Source of the DNA: Leptospiraceae bacterium
GTDB taxonomy: Bacteria > Spirochaetota > Leptospiria > Leptospirales > Leptospiraceae
Reading direction: 5' to 3'
DNA length: 64,000 nt
Assembly: GCA_015075105.1 (NCBI GenBank)
Contig: JABTUZ010000001.1
Coordinates: 1,499,001 to 1,563,000 of the forward strand
Made by a program: the position numbers and the translations under genes. Each line of letters starts with the position of its first letter. Within the stretch, counting starts at the first letter, position 1. The notes under the pieces were generated by a model. The model did not search any database. It saw nothing but the letters and a program-made list of their open reading frames with translations, and was not told where the DNA came from. Positions 18,211 to 29,734 of this stretch are shown one piece after another.

Positions 18211-19410
18211 TCATATTTCATCTAAGGGAAGAATATTTTTTTCTGAAACATCCACCCAAAGAAAATATAAGGCTACTAGTATCGTTACCACTGCTGTTGA
18301 TATAAACGCAAAATTAGCACCGAATTGAAACCAAATAAAACCTGTAATAGTGCTTGCAAGCATTGTGCAAATACTTTGAAACCCAGCAAACACTCCAATT
18401 GCTGTAGCTGTGTCTTTTTTGTCTGTTATATTTGTTATCCATGCTTTTGAAACACCTTCAGTTGCGGCAGAATAGACCCCATACAGTAAAAAAAGAAAAA
18501 TATAAAGTATAAGATTTTTATTGGAAGCCATGCCAAAGTACACAATTGCGAATAAAAAAAGCCCTGATATGAAAATAGTTTTTAAGCCGATTTTATCCGC
18601 CAGTATTCCAATCGGAAAAGCAAATAACGCATAAATAAAATTATAAAAAACATAAACTCCAATTACTTCCGAATCACTAAACCCAGCCTCTTTTACTTTC
18701 AGCAATAAAAATAGATCGGAGCTATTAAATAAAGTAAATATCAATAATCCAAAGATGAGCTTTTTATATTCTTTAGGGCTTTCTTTTAAATATTGTAAAA
18801 AAGAGAAGATGGATGTTTTTGAGTTTGAGTTAGAAGCTGTGAAAGGCTGTTTTTTTTCTTTTAAAAGAAACGAAGCAAGTATCGAAAAAACTCCCGGCAC
18901 AAACGCTATGTAAAAAAGATATTTATATTCTTCCGGATAAAAGTAGAGATAAGCCAGAGCAAAAAGTGGTCCAATTACTGCCCCAAGTGTATCCATAGAC
19001 CGATGAAACCCAAAAATTTTTCCTTTGGTTTCAACCCTTCCTTCATCGGATAGAATTGCGTCTCTTGCTCCTGTTCGGATTCCTTTTCCAAAGCGATCTA
19101 ATGTTCTTGCAAAAAATATCCAAAGCGGATAAGAAAAAATCGCCATCATTGGTTTTGAAATAGTACTTAGGGCATATCCAATTTGTACAAATGGAAGTCT
19201 TTTTCTTGAATTATCTGAAAATTTACCAAAATACCCCTTGCTTAGCCCAGCCGTAGCCTCTGCAATTCCTTCCAATACTCCGATTGATATTACTGAAAAC
19301 CCGATTGTTTTTAAATATAGAGGCATTATAGGATAGAGCATTTCGCTAGCCATATCCGTAAATAGACTCACAAGAGATAATATCCAAACTGTTTTAGTTA
19401 TGTATTTCAA
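18211..19410 (-). CDS. Major facilitator superfamily transporter
   Basis: A 399-residue protein with twelve hydrophobic segments. It has the MFS loop 2-3 pattern GYFGKFSDNSRKR near residue 58, the RTLDRFGKGIRTGARDA region and a second-half equivalent GILADKIGLK. The FGKGIRTxxRDA and HRSMDTLGAVIGP motifs resemble a subgroup often annotated as arabinose-efflux or metal/sulfate-type permeases, but the substrate cannot be predicted. The 92-residue gene at 19412 ends one base before its start, so they are probably co-transcribed. Confidence 0.85.
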   Translation of the reverse strand: MKYITKTVWILSLVSLFTDMASEMLYPIMPLYLKTIGFSVISIGVLEGIAEATAGLSKGYFGKFSDNSRKRLPFVQIGYALSTISKPMMAIFSYPLWIFFARTLDRFGKGIRTGARDAILSDEGRVETKGKIFGFHRSMDTLGAVIGPLFALAYLYFYPEEYKYLFYIAFVPGVFSILASFLLKEKKQPFTASNSNSKTSIFSFLQYLKESPKEYKKLIFGLLIFTLFNSSDLFLLLKVKEAGFSDSEVIGVYVFYNFIYALFAFPIGILADKIGLKTIFISGLFLFAIVYFGMASNKNLILYIFLFLLYGVYSAATEGVSKAWITNITDKKDTATAIGVFAGFQSICTMLASTITGFIWFQFGANFAFISTAVVTILVALYFLWVDVSEKNILPLDEI

Positions 19411-19411
19411 A

Positions 19412-19690
19412 TTATGTGCTTAATGAATCTTGATATTCTTTCCATGCTGTTTGAATTCCTGTAATAATTTCACTCATATCGAGTAGTAAAGCCGTGTTTC
19501 CTTTCCCGAGAAACAATTTATTTCTCCCGAATTTTTTTGTTTCAGCCCACTCTACCGTAAAATCTGACATCCTTTGAAGTGATTGAAATATCATTTCTTT
19601 CACTTCCAAAATAGAAAGCTCCCCTGCAGTATGAGAAAGCTCCTGCATTATGGAATGAAAAATAATTTTTTCTATTTCAAGTTTTTCCAT
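19412..19690 (-). CDS. Small hypothetical protein upstream of the MFS gene
   Basis: A 92-residue soluble, mainly helical protein (MEKLEIEKIIFHSIMQELSH, LLDMSEIITGIQTAWKEYQ). I recognise no family. It lies one base upstream of the MFS gene, so it is likely the first gene of a two-gene operon and may be a regulator or accessory factor (inference). I chose the ATG at 19690 rather than the TTG immediately before it; neither has a clear Shine-Dalgarno. Confidence 0.55.
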   Translation of the reverse strand: MEKLEIEKIIFHSIMQELSHTAGELSILEVKEMIFQSLQRMSDFTVEWAETKKFGRNKLFLGKGNTALLLDMSEIITGIQTAWKEYQDSLST

Positions 19691-19782
19691 CAATATCTAA
19701 AATCGGTCAAAATTAAGAAAAGCCCAACACAAATTAGAATTCTTTGGATTGAAAAAAATCGACTCCTAATTAATGTAGGGCT

Positions 19783-20520
19783 ATGAGTAAAAAGATAATC
19801 ATAGTTGGAGCCTCCAGTGGAATCGGCTCTGAAATAGCAAGAGAGTTATTGCAATCGGGAAACATAGTGTCCCTTGTAGCAAGAAGGGACAAAGAGTGCA
19901 AAAAAATTATAGACGAGTCCTCTACAGATAAAAACTCAGGGTATGCAATAAAGCACGATGTCACTGATATTGAAAAAGCAAGGAGTGCATTTGAGAAAGC
20001 TGTGAAAAATATGGGAGGGCTTGACGAAATCTATTATGCTTCCGGGATTATGGAAAAAGTAGAAATAGACGAATTCAATACCGAAAAAGACATACGCACT
20101 CTTAACGTAAATTTACTTGGTGCAATTTCTTGGCTAAACTTGGCAGCAGAATATTTTCAAAAACAGGGAAAAGGAAAAATCATTGGAATCTCTTCTATTG
20201 CCGGGGACAGAGGTCGAGTAGGAAACCCTGCCTACAATACTTCCAAGGCTGCGATCAACACCTATCTTGAGTCTCTTAGAAATAGGCTTTCTAAAAAAGG
20301 AATCCAAGTCCTTACAGTCAAACCGGGGTTTATTGACACGGAAATGACAAAAGGAATGCAAAATCTATTTTGGGTTATTTCTGCAAACCTTGCAGCCAAG
20401 ATTATTATAGATGCAGTCAATAAAGGAAAAGAAAAAATTTATGTTCCTGTAAGGTGGGCACTTGTAGGTCTTGTGATTAGAAATATTCCTTCATTTATTT
20501 TTAAAAAGCTGTCGGTATAA
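19783..20520 (+). CDS. Short-chain dehydrogenase, DprE2-like
   Basis: A 245-residue classical [14 protein letters not shown] (NAD(P) binding) at residue 9, the NVNLLG segment, ISSIAG with the catalytic Ser, and YNTSK (Tyr and Lys). A C-terminal hydrophobic stretch ([16 protein letters not shown]) suggests membrane association. The next gene, 5 bp downstream, is a DprE1-like FAD oxidoreductase. In mycobacteria the DprE1-DprE2 pair epimerises decaprenyl-phosphoryl-ribose to arabinose, and a C-terminal membrane helix is typical of DprE2-like SDRs. The pairing makes a polyprenyl-phosphate-sugar epimerase role likely, but this is inferred from context. Confidence 0.75.
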   Translation: MSKKIIIVGASSGIGSEIARELLQSGNIVSLVARRDKECKKIIDESSTDKNSGYAIKHDVTDIEKARSAFEKAVKNMGGLDEIYYASGIMEKVEIDEFNTEKDIRTLNVNLLGAISWLNLAAEYFQKQGKGKIIGISSIAGDRGRVGNPAYNTSKAAINTYLESLRNRLSKKGIQVLTVKPGFIDTEMTKGMQNLFWVISANLAAKIIIDAVNKGKEKIYVPVRWALVGLVIRNIPSFIFKKLSV

Positions 20521-20525
20521 ATAGA

Positions 20526-21959
20526 ATGAAAAAAAAACTTAAAGAAATCAAAATTCCTTCACCAGAAAAAGTCAGTGGATGGGGCATGACACACTTTTCG
20601 ATGAGTCCTGTTTTAAAACCGGAAACAGAAGAAGAGATAAGAGAAATCTTCGAATTCGCAAATAAGAACAAAACCAAACTCACTTTTAGAGGTGGAGGTT
20701 GCAGCTATGGCGATGCCTCCACAAATGAAAAAGGTCTCATCATAGACATGTCCAATTTTAACCAGATACTAAACTGGGATAAAACAAAAGGGGTTATCAA
20801 AATTCAGTCAGGAGCCAGCCTAAAGCATCTATGGGAATTTTCCATTGAAGAAGGTTTTTGGCCACCAGTAGTGAGCGGCACAATGCACCCTTCTCTTGGT
20901 GGTTTACTCTCCATGAATGTACACGGTAAAAATAATTTCAAGGTAGGCACAATTGGAGAGCATGTTTTAGAATTTACATTTATGACTCCAAACGGTAAAA
21001 TTCTTACTGCAAACAGAAACAAAAATAAAGAAATTTTCTTTTCTGCAATCAGTGGGTTTGGGATGCTTGGTGCATTTCTCACAGTCACACTAAAACTAAA
21101 AAAATTAAACTCCGGTAAATTAAAAGTCTTCCCTAAAAGAGTAGAAAACCTAAAAGAAATGATAGACTACTTTGAAAAAGAGGAAAAATCTTCAGACTAT
21201 TTAGTAGGCTGGGTGGACTCGTATTCAAAAGGAAAGTCTTTAGGTAGAGGGGTGATCCACAAAGCGATAAATTTATCTGAAGGAGAAGACCCTGATTTTC
21301 CAGAAAACTTATCTTTAGAAAAACAAAACTTGCCTTTAAAGTTTTTTGGAATCATCCCCAAGTCCATCATGTGGCTATTTTTTCTACCCTTTGCCAATTA
21401 CTATGGCTTAAAAATATTAAATTTAGTAAAATTTATCAGCTCTAAGTTTGAGCCTAAGGAATACTTACAAGGTCACGCAGAGTACGCATTTTTATTAGAC
21501 TATGTACCAAATTGGAAATTTATTTATAAACCCGGAAGCATGATTCAATACCAATGTTTTTTACCGAAGGAAAATGCATTAGAAGGGTTTACAGAAATTT
21601 TCACGACTTGTCAAAAAAGAAAGATCGTCTCATTTCTTTCAGTATTCAAAAAACATAGGCCCGATCCTTTTCTACTCACCCACTCTGTTGACGGATATTC
21701 TATGGCAATGGATTTTCCTGTAACTAAAAAGAACAAAGAAAATCTCTGGAGCATGATTTATGAGTTAGACGAAATCGTGCTAACATCGAAAGGGAAATTT
21801 TACCTTGCAAAAGACTTAACTCTTCGTCCGGAAATTGTACAAAGAGCTTTCCCGAAAACAAATTTAGAGAAATTTAAAAACCTAAAAAAGAAGTTAGACC
21901 CTAAGTCTATCTTAGAATCTGATTTGTATAGACGTATATTCACACAACCTAAAAAATAA
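20526..21959 (+). CDS. DprE1-like FAD-dependent oxidoreductase
   Basis: A 477-residue VAO-type flavoprotein: SGWGMTHFS at the N-terminus, [11 protein letters not shown] (FAD pyrophosphate loop), [30 protein letters not shown], and a substrate domain with [20 protein letters not shown] and [11 protein letters not shown]. These align with mycobacterial DprE1, the oxidase of the decaprenyl-phosphoribose epimerase. At the place of the benzothiazinone-binding Cys387 there appears to be Ala394. Length and neighbour (SDR 5 bp upstream) agree with a DprE1/DprE2 pair. The sugar and the lipid substrate in a spirochaete are unknown. Confidence 0.8.
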   Translation: MKKKLKEIKIPSPEKVSGWGMTHFSMSPVLKPETEEEIREIFEFANKNKTKLTFRGGGCSYGDASTNEKGLIIDMSNFNQILNWDKTKGVIKIQSGASLKHLWEFSIEEGFWPPVVSGTMHPSLGGLLSMNVHGKNNFKVGTIGEHVLEFTFMTPNGKILTANRNKNKEIFFSAISGFGMLGAFLTVTLKLKKLNSGKLKVFPKRVENLKEMIDYFEKEEKSSDYLVGWVDSYSKGKSLGRGVIHKAINLSEGEDPDFPENLSLEKQNLPLKFFGIIPKSIMWLFFLPFANYYGLKILNLVKFISSKFEPKEYLQGHAEYAFLLDYVPNWKFIYKPGSMIQYQCFLPKENALEGFTEIFTTCQKRKIVSFLSVFKKHRPDPFLLTHSVDGYSMAMDFPVTKKNKENLWSMIYELDEIVLTSKGKFYLAKDLTLRPEIVQRAFPKTNLEKFKNLKKKLDPKSILESDLYRRIFTQPKK

Positions 21960-21960
21960 A

Positions 21961-23337
21961 TTGGAATTCAAAAGAACTCTATCTCTGTTTGATTCTGTTT
22001 CTTTAATATTCGGAACAGTGATTGGATCCGGAATTTTTTTTACATCAGGGTTTATACTTTCTAAGGTGGAAAACCCATATTTAGTATTATTTCTTTGGAT
22101 TCTGGGAGGCTTAGTTGCGATAGCCGGTGCACTCACCTATTCCTATCCTGCAATTTTGTTCCCAAAAGCAGGTGGAGACTATATATATTTAAAAGAAGCC
22201 TATAACCCTTTTGTTGGTTTTCTTAGCGGATGGATTTCTTTACTAATTACTTTTTCTGCTACAATTTCTGCCTTATCACTTGCTTTTTCAAAATATTTAA
22301 TGTATTTTTTTCCTGAAAATTTTTTAGAGTCTATTTCTTTTCAACTAAATTTTATAGGCTTGAATATTCAATTTGGGTCAACCCAAGTATTTGCTTTACT
22401 ATCTGTTTACACTCTAAGTGCTATTGGTTATTTCGGAATCCAAGCATCCTTTAGAATACAAAACCTTCTAACCGTTGTGAAATTTGGAGGACTTATACTT
22501 TTTATTTTTTTTGGATTTATTATAGGAAATAAAAATTATTCTTTTTTTTCTGATCCTTTTTTAAATACAGAAAAAATCTCTTTTGGAAATTTACTATTCG
22601 GACTCATCCCTATAACTTTTTCGTATTTTGGATGGAATATGGTAACCTATATTGCGGGTGAGATCAAAGACCCAAAGAAAAACATTCCTAGAGCAATCGT
22701 AATCGCATGCAGCTTAATTAGTCTATTTTATATTTTGATAAACTTTTTATTTTTAGTTTCTCTTCCTGTCCATGAAATGAAATCAAATGAAGGGATAGGG
22801 ATTGTCTCTTCAAAATATTTATTCGGTGATAAAATTCTGCCCCTTCTATCATTTTTGTTTCTCTGGATTATACTCAGCTCTCTATCTGGAATTATCATTG
22901 GTGGTTCCAGAATCTATTTTGCACTTGCAAATGACGGGTTATTTTTCCAAAGCCTTGCCAAGCTCCACCCAAAATACAATTCACCCTATATCGCAATTTT
23001 TTTTCAGGCGCTTTATGCGAGTATTTTTATTATCATCAAAGACTTAGAAAGTCTTGTTTACTTTGTCACGGCAGGGATTTTATTTTTATCTATTCTAACC
23101 GCAGCCTCAACCTTCCTGTTTATAAAAAGAAAATTGTATTCTGAATACAAAATCCCTTTCTATCCTTTTACTCCCTTATTTTTTATTGCAATAAACTCTG
23201 CAATCCTTGGAGCTATTGTCTATGAAAAACCTGTAGAAGCACTGTGGGGACTTGGAGTATTTTTACTTTCCATACCGGTTTACTTTTTATATACAAACTC
23301 TTTTATCAAAACCTTAAAACGGTTTTTGCATCATTAG
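21961..23337 (+). CDS. APC superfamily amino-acid permease
   Basis: A 458-residue membrane protein with about twelve hydrophobic segments. The first has the APC signature GTVIGSGIFFTSGF, the third contains GGDYIYLKEAYNPFVGFLSG, and the sixth contains FSYFGWNMVTYIAGEIKDPKKNIPRA. These are typical of the LAT/amino-acid-permease branch, which moves amino acids by proton symport or exchange. The start is TTG at 21961, one base after the stop of the DprE1-like gene, so it is in the same operon. Substrate unknown. Confidence 0.85.
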   Translation: MEFKRTLSLFDSVSLIFGTVIGSGIFFTSGFILSKVENPYLVLFLWILGGLVAIAGALTYSYPAILFPKAGGDYIYLKEAYNPFVGFLSGWISLLITFSATISALSLAFSKYLMYFFPENFLESISFQLNFIGLNIQFGSTQVFALLSVYTLSAIGYFGIQASFRIQNLLTVVKFGGLILFIFFGFIIGNKNYSFFSDPFLNTEKISFGNLLFGLIPITFSYFGWNMVTYIAGEIKDPKKNIPRAIVIACSLISLFYILINFLFLVSLPVHEMKSNEGIGIVSSKYLFGDKILPLLSFLFLWIILSSLSGIIIGGSRIYFALANDGLFFQSLAKLHPKYNSPYIAIFFQALYASIFIIIKDLESLVYFVTAGILFLSILTAASTFLFIKRKLYSEYKIPFYPFTPLFFIAINSAILGAIVYEKPVEALWGLGVFLLSIPVYFLYTNSFIKTLKRFLHH

Positions 23338-23437
23338 GAAATAGCAATTTCCGTGAGTTTTTTTTTCGTATATATTTCCAAGAAAGACTTTTTTAAAGGT
23401 ACACGCTACCTATAAAAAAGCAATCCAACAAGAAAAT

Positions 23438-25468
23438 TTAACTTCTTGGTTTTAAAAGTTCTCCCTGCATATTCGTGATTATTTCGTCCAAATTCTTTTT
23501 CTGGATTACAACTGAATATGCACTTGCAACTACAGGGTATTCTTCTTTCGTAATTTTTATCAAATTCGGAAGGACTCTTAATCCATAAAATCCATTGGAC
23601 ATTTTATCTAATTGGTTTCCCATTGCCAAATCAAATCCATGTTTTCTGTCTCTTGTATCAGATCCAAAACAAGCCAACATAAAATCAGTCAACCCGGATA
23701 ACCCTTGAAATGTTTCCTTGTGTCCTCCAAGGTGTATTCCAATTTCAGTCATTTCTTTAAAAAATCGGTTGGATAGATGAAACAAGGTATTGTCAACATT
23801 GCCACCTAAGTTTTGTTTAAAATACCCCTCCACAATTCCCATAGAAAGAGCATAGATTGTTTTTAAAGCACCACCGAGTTGAACACCTTTCACGTCTGTC
23901 TCGTTTATCGCTCTTCTCGAAAAAATATATCCGGTTGAGAATAGCTTTTTTATTTTGGGGAGTAAGTCCTTATTTGTAGCTGCGACTTCAAATCCTGAAA
24001 TTTTTCTTTCCATGATTTGATCCGGGTAGCAGGCTCCGGCTACAACGGACAATCTTTCTTCTTCAATTCCGAATATATTCACTAAGTCGTCTAAAATAAG
24101 ACCCTTAGGGGATCCAGTAAATCCCTTAATCACGTTTACAATGGGAGCCTTATTTTTTTGAATATAATTTTTAATTGTAGGGTAAATCGTATCAAGCTCC
24201 CAAGGATTTGCTCCTTGCACAAATAAAGTAGCATTGGATAGAATTTCTGGATCGCTTGTAAATCGGATATTCGGTGGAAGTTTGTACAGAGGGTAGTGTT
24301 CAATGTCTCTTCTTTCTAATTCACACTGCTCACTCAACTCTTTATTAGGCTGGTATATCGTAACAGTCACATTTTTATTTGCAAGTAAAGTCCCAACAGC
24401 GACCGACATATTGCTCGATCCGATCACTACAATATTTTCCTCGGGAGACTTAGGCTTTTGAATCAGTACATTATGCTTAGGATCGTAAGCGTCTCCATTA
24501 TACAAGTTTCTGTATGTCCCGTGGTGGTGCTTGTGTAAATTAGAGCCTACAAGAAGTGCAAGGTTATCAATCAAAAACTGCTTCTTGTCTCCAATCTCAG
24601 GAAATTTAATCTGCTCTATATGGGCAGGAAAACTTTCCATCAACTTTTTGGATAGCTCTCCTACAAGCACAGGTTTACCTATCACAATTCTACCTTGAGC
24701 TGCGTTAAATAAAAATCCGGTTGTAGGTAGAATTTTTTCTGTTCCTTCGAGAGAAATCGGAATAACTACTTTATTGGCTACATAGTGGTACACAGTATCC
24801 ACGAAAGCCATAAGTCTTCCGTCTCTGGATCTTGTCCCTTCCGGAAAAATACAAAGAACTTTACCCTCACCCTGTAATTTTTGAGATAGTCTAAAAGACC
24901 TCATATTGATTTTAGTCATAAGATCGGATAAACTCGGATTGTCTGACATGTCTCTTTTAGAGCAAACCAAAAGTGTACCAAACATATAAAGTCCAAGACG
25001 AGTAAAATCGGGCTCAAAAGCAAGCCTCCCCGCAATAAATACCATATTCTCTGCAAATTTTTTACCGTATTCACTCGAATTATATATCAATTGAAAAATA
25101 GCGGGCGCGTCCAAGTGACTCAAATGGTTAGAAATTAGAGTAATCGGGTATTTTCCTATTAATTTGGAGACCTCTTCAAGATTTTCCAATCCTTCTACCT
25201 TAAAATTTTTCATAATCGGTGCAAGAAACTGATTCATAAAATCTCGTGCTTTTTCTTGCCTTTCCGTGTAAACCGATATAGTCTCGATAGATTCCGGCTC
25301 TTTGAATATATTCATAACCGGAGGCATTGGAGTCGAGCCCGAAAGCATTAAAAACTTTTCCAAAAGAGCCTTCGCATCAGGCTCACTCATCCCAGATTTC
25401 AAAAAGATATGAATATTTTCAAAAAATTCTTTGTGCCATCTGCCTACGGTTGCTTCTTTTTCTGCCAT
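23438..25468 (-). CDS. Glycerol-3-phosphate acyltransferase fused to GpsA-like dehydrogenase
   Basis: A 676-residue two-domain protein. Residues about 90-290 are a PlsB/PlsC-type acyltransferase: NHLSHLD with His115 and Asp120 (HX4D) and FPEGTRSRDG (208-217). From about residue 346 a Rossmann domain begins (NIVVIGSSNMSVAVGTLLAN), with GpsA hallmarks VIKGF, GVQLGGALKTIYALSMGI (catalytic Lys region) and FQGLSGLTDFMLACFGS. GpsA reduces dihydroxyacetone phosphate to glycerol-3-phosphate and the acyltransferase would add the first acyl chain, so the fusion could channel the first two steps of phospholipid synthesis. It is a single intact frame with no sign of assembly error. Confidence 0.82.
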   Translation of the reverse strand: MAEKEATVGRWHKEFFENIHIFLKSGMSEPDAKALLEKFLMLSGSTPMPPVMNIFKEPESIETISVYTERQEKARDFMNQFLAPIMKNFKVEGLENLEEVSKLIGKYPITLISNHLSHLDAPAIFQLIYNSSEYGKKFAENMVFIAGRLAFEPDFTRLGLYMFGTLLVCSKRDMSDNPSLSDLMTKINMRSFRLSQKLQGEGKVLCIFPEGTRSRDGRLMAFVDTVYHYVANKVVIPISLEGTEKILPTTGFLFNAAQGRIVIGKPVLVGELSKKLMESFPAHIEQIKFPEIGDKKQFLIDNLALLVGSNLHKHHHGTYRNLYNGDAYDPKHNVLIQKPKSPEENIVVIGSSNMSVAVGTLLANKNVTVTIYQPNKELSEQCELERRDIEHYPLYKLPPNIRFTSDPEILSNATLFVQGANPWELDTIYPTIKNYIQKNKAPIVNVIKGFTGSPKGLILDDLVNIFGIEEERLSVVAGACYPDQIMERKISGFEVAATNKDLLPKIKKLFSTGYIFSRRAINETDVKGVQLGGALKTIYALSMGIVEGYFKQNLGGNVDNTLFHLSNRFFKEMTEIGIHLGGHKETFQGLSGLTDFMLACFGSDTRDRKHGFDLAMGNQLDKMSNGFYGLRVLPNLIKITKEEYPVVASAYSVVIQKKNLDEIITNMQGELLKPRS

Positions 25469-25596
25469 CTTGCCCTCTCTGTGTCTATGTAAGTATTCAA
25501 TCTTTCTATTTGGATTTGAACTTGTCCAACAAAATTTTCTCTTTTGATTGTGTTATTTTTAGTGAAAATTATTCTTGTGAAGGCTAAAAGAAATTC

Positions 25597-27901
<2,305 letters not shown>

Positions 27902-27929
27902 AAATTTGCAACTTTTCTTTCAAACATTG

Positions 27930-27957
27930 TTGACGGCAGAGCCTTTTTAAATATTTT
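27930..27957 (+). promoter_or_regulatory. Promoter of the tRNA pair
   Basis: TTGACG (27930-27935) and TATTTT (27952-27957) are separated by 16 bp. A start near 27964 would lie 7 bases before tRNA-Lys. Confidence 0.5.
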
Positions 27958-27970
27958 AGTAAAAACATAG

Positions 27971-28043
27971 GAGTCGTTAGCTCAGTCGGTAGAGCATCTC
28001 CCTTTTAAGGAGAGGGTCTCGGGTTCGAATCCCGAACGACTCA
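27971..28043 (+). tRNA. tRNA-Lys (anticodon TTT)
   Basis: A full cloverleaf of 73 nt: acceptor GAGTCGT with ACGACTC, D arm with GCTCAGTCGGTAGAGC, anticodon stem TCTCC/GGAGA with loop CTTTTAA (anticodon TTT at 28004-28006), T arm CGGGTTCGAATCCCG and discriminator A. CCA is not encoded. Confidence 0.97.
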
Positions 28044-28057
28044 TAATTACTAATTTT

Positions 28058-28129
28058 GGTGCCATCGTCTAATGGTTAGGACACCAGGTTTTCATCCTGG
28101 TAATCGGGGTTCAATTCCCCGTGGCACTA
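28058..28129 (+). tRNA. tRNA-Glu (anticodon TTC)
   Basis: A 72-nt cloverleaf: acceptor GGTGCCA with TGGCACT (a G-T first pair), D arm GTCTAATGGTTAGGAC, anticodon stem CCAGG/CCTGG with loop TTTTCAT giving TTC, T arm CGGGGTTCAATTCCCCG, discriminator A. It lies 14 bases after tRNA-Lys, probably in one transcript. Confidence 0.95.
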
Positions 28130-28144
28130 CTGTTTTTCTTTTCA

Positions 28145-28207
28145 AAATGATTAGGACAACAGGTTTTTATCCTGTGAAATCAGGAGTTCTAATTCCCCGT
28201 GGCACTA
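28145..28207 (+). pseudogene. Truncated tRNA-Glu copy with TTT at the anticodon
   Basis: Starting 16 bases after tRNA-Glu, the sequence repeats the tRNA from its D arm to its 3' end (ATGATTAGGACAACAGG, then TTTTTATCCTGT, then AATTCCCCGTGGCACTAC), offset by 78 bp. The 5' acceptor strand and half the D arm are missing and the T stem is mismatched, so it cannot fold as a tRNA. The anticodon position reads TTT rather than TTC. The following ACTACTGTTTTTCTTTTC also repeats the sequence after the intact tRNA, which indicates a tandem duplication. Confidence 0.82.
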
Positions 28208-28296
28208 CTGTTTTTCTTTTCTTTTTTTAAAAAGATATCGCATTACTTTCCGAATTTGCATTCTATGAGCTACGGGTAGAAAACAAGGAGTTTCTG

Positions 28297-28518
28297 ATGA
28301 AAAAGCAAGATAAAGATATCAGATATTTTATTGAGTTAGATATAAAATCAAAAAAAATTCTAAAGTGGGGCTTTGGAAATAGGTTTCAGTTAAAATCCAA
28401 TGAAATAAAGACTCCTTTTTTCGTAAGGTTATATATTACAAAAGGACAATTCAATAAATTAGAATTAAAAGATCAAGAGGCTTTGAAAATAAAAGGTCGA
28501 TCCTCAGACCTCTTGTAA
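28297..28518 (+). CDS. Small hypothetical protein
   Basis: A 73-residue basic protein (MKKQDKDIRYFIELDIKSKK, later LYITKGQFNKLELKDQEALK). An AAGGAG Shine-Dalgarno sits eight to nine bases before the ATG, which supports translation. I recognise no family. It is the first gene after the tRNA duplication and at the edge of the accessory island. A GC-poor composition and small size fit other island genes. Confidence 0.6.
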   Translation: MKKQDKDIRYFIELDIKSKKILKWGFGNRFQLKSNEIKTPFFVRLYITKGQFNKLELKDQEALKIKGRSSDLL

Positions 28519-28596
28519 TATATTGTTGTCAAAGGATCTAATTATAAAGAAACATTAATTTTAAAGCAATTTTTTTTGATTAAGGAAACCGTGCGG

Positions 28597-28863
28597 ATGA
28601 GAAAAGAGAAGAAAAAAGTAGTAACCTTCGCTGAGCTAAATATTCTTACAATAAATATTAAAAAAGATCGCTTGTCATTACATCTTGATGATGGTCGAAT
28701 TATTTCTTTTCCAATAAATGCCTTTCCTGAAATACAGAAAATGTTATCCGCTAAAAGAAAAGAAATAAGCATTACCGGAGAAAAATATTTTAATATTTTT
28801 CTAATTGGGAATTCTAATCATGTTTATGTTTTGTCAAAAGATTTAATGATAATTAGAGAGTAA
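28597..28863 (+). CDS. DUF2442-like small protein
   Basis: An 88-residue protein (from the ATG at 28597; GTG at 28591 and TTG at 28576 are in-frame alternatives, and an AAGGA lies at 28582-28586). The core LHLDDGRIISFPINAFPEIQKMLSAKRKEISITG resembles DUF2442, where a D-G-R strand is followed by a wFP-x-L-x-x-A-x-x-x-q-R segment and a glycine. DUF2442 proteins are small and often sit beside toxin-antitoxin or DUF4160 genes; the biochemical role is unknown. No DUF4160 partner is seen here. Confidence 0.55.
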   Translation: MRKEKKKVVTFAELNILTINIKKDRLSLHLDDGRIISFPINAFPEIQKMLSAKRKEISITGEKYFNIFLIGNSNHVYVLSKDLMIIRE

Positions 28864-28893
28864 CCCCTATCCTATTTTTTTGTCTTTTTCTTC

Positions 28894-29363
28894 TTATTCG
28901 TCGGGTTTGTGTCGTATCAGTCTGTCGTAACGGGTCGTTTTTCTCTTGGAGAGGTAAGATCCCCCCGCAATCGTGGTTACCGGGGTGGGAACTCCACTCT
29001 CGAAGAACCGGCTTGGAAGAATTATGTCCCATTCGGCAAGATCAAGCACTAACAAAAGAGTAAAAAGTGCGGTCTTCGTGGTGCCGAGCCAATCTGCAAG
29101 AATCCCAAGCTCAAATCAGTCCTCATATTTGAACACGAAAAATTGTTTTCTAACAATGGCGAAAAATGGAAACTTCTTGATACTGCTTATATAACTCTAC
29201 ATTTCTCAAAAGTCCCCCAATTTAATCACATTTCTGTATCTGTTCAACAATTGCGTAGCAGGTATTTCCTGCAAAACAATAAACCTCGTTAACTATTGAA
29301 CTCGTCCATATATTTTGCTGAACAAGCAAGCTCTGATGAGTTTCTAAATTAAATGGGTCTCAT
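28894..29363 (-). pseudogene. Degenerate DUF1564 family gene (copy B)
   Basis: Read leftwards from an ATG at 29363, this matches copies A and C. The C-terminal third is intact and reads LGILADWLGTTKTALFTLLL, LDLAEWDIILPSRFFESGV, PTPVTTIAGGSYLSKRKTTR and YDRLIRHKPDE before a TAA at 28894. The N-terminal part (29100-29363) is recognisable only at the DNA level, with many indels and stops. It is in the same orientation as copies A and C. The 28870-29100 portion shares long near-identical runs with 5010-5240. Confidence 0.72.
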
Positions 29364-29485
29364 AAATTTCTTCTTAAAGTAAATTTTTCTGCTCTTCTTT
29401 ATAAGGTAAAAAAGAACAAACAGAACAATTTTGCAATTTTCAAAAATTAAAAAATCAGGAAGTTTCTACGAGGTTTAGGGGATTT

Positions 29486-29650
29486 TTGAAAGTAGAGCTT
29501 TTGGAAACCTATGGAGAAAAATATTCTCACGAAAAACTTTTGAAAGGTCGTGAGAAGTTCGAGAAAAATAAAAAATATCAAATTCTTTTGAAAGAATTTC
29601 AGGAAAAAAATCAATTTATTCACGAAGAAAATATTTCTGACGTGGAGTAA
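29486..29650 (+). CDS. Short charged helical protein (54 aa), possibly a fragment
   Basis: A TTG-initiated frame at 29486 encodes 54 residues, LKVELLETYGEKYSHEKLLK and KGREKFEKNKKYQILLKEFQ among them, ending DVE before TAA. GGGGA lies a few bases upstream. The composition (many Lys and Glu, helical) looks like a phage or plasmid accessory protein or a piece of one. I recognise no family, and the surrounding sequence is degenerate, so it may be a remnant. Confidence 0.35.
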   Translation: MKVELLETYGEKYSHEKLLKGREKFEKNKKYQILLKEFQEKNQFIHEENISDVE

Positions 29651-29734
29651 GTGTCCAAAAAGCGTTACTTATGTGGGTAAAAAGATTTTTTAGGACTTTT
29701 GAAAAATAAGTTTTGCAATATTTTTTAGGCATGT

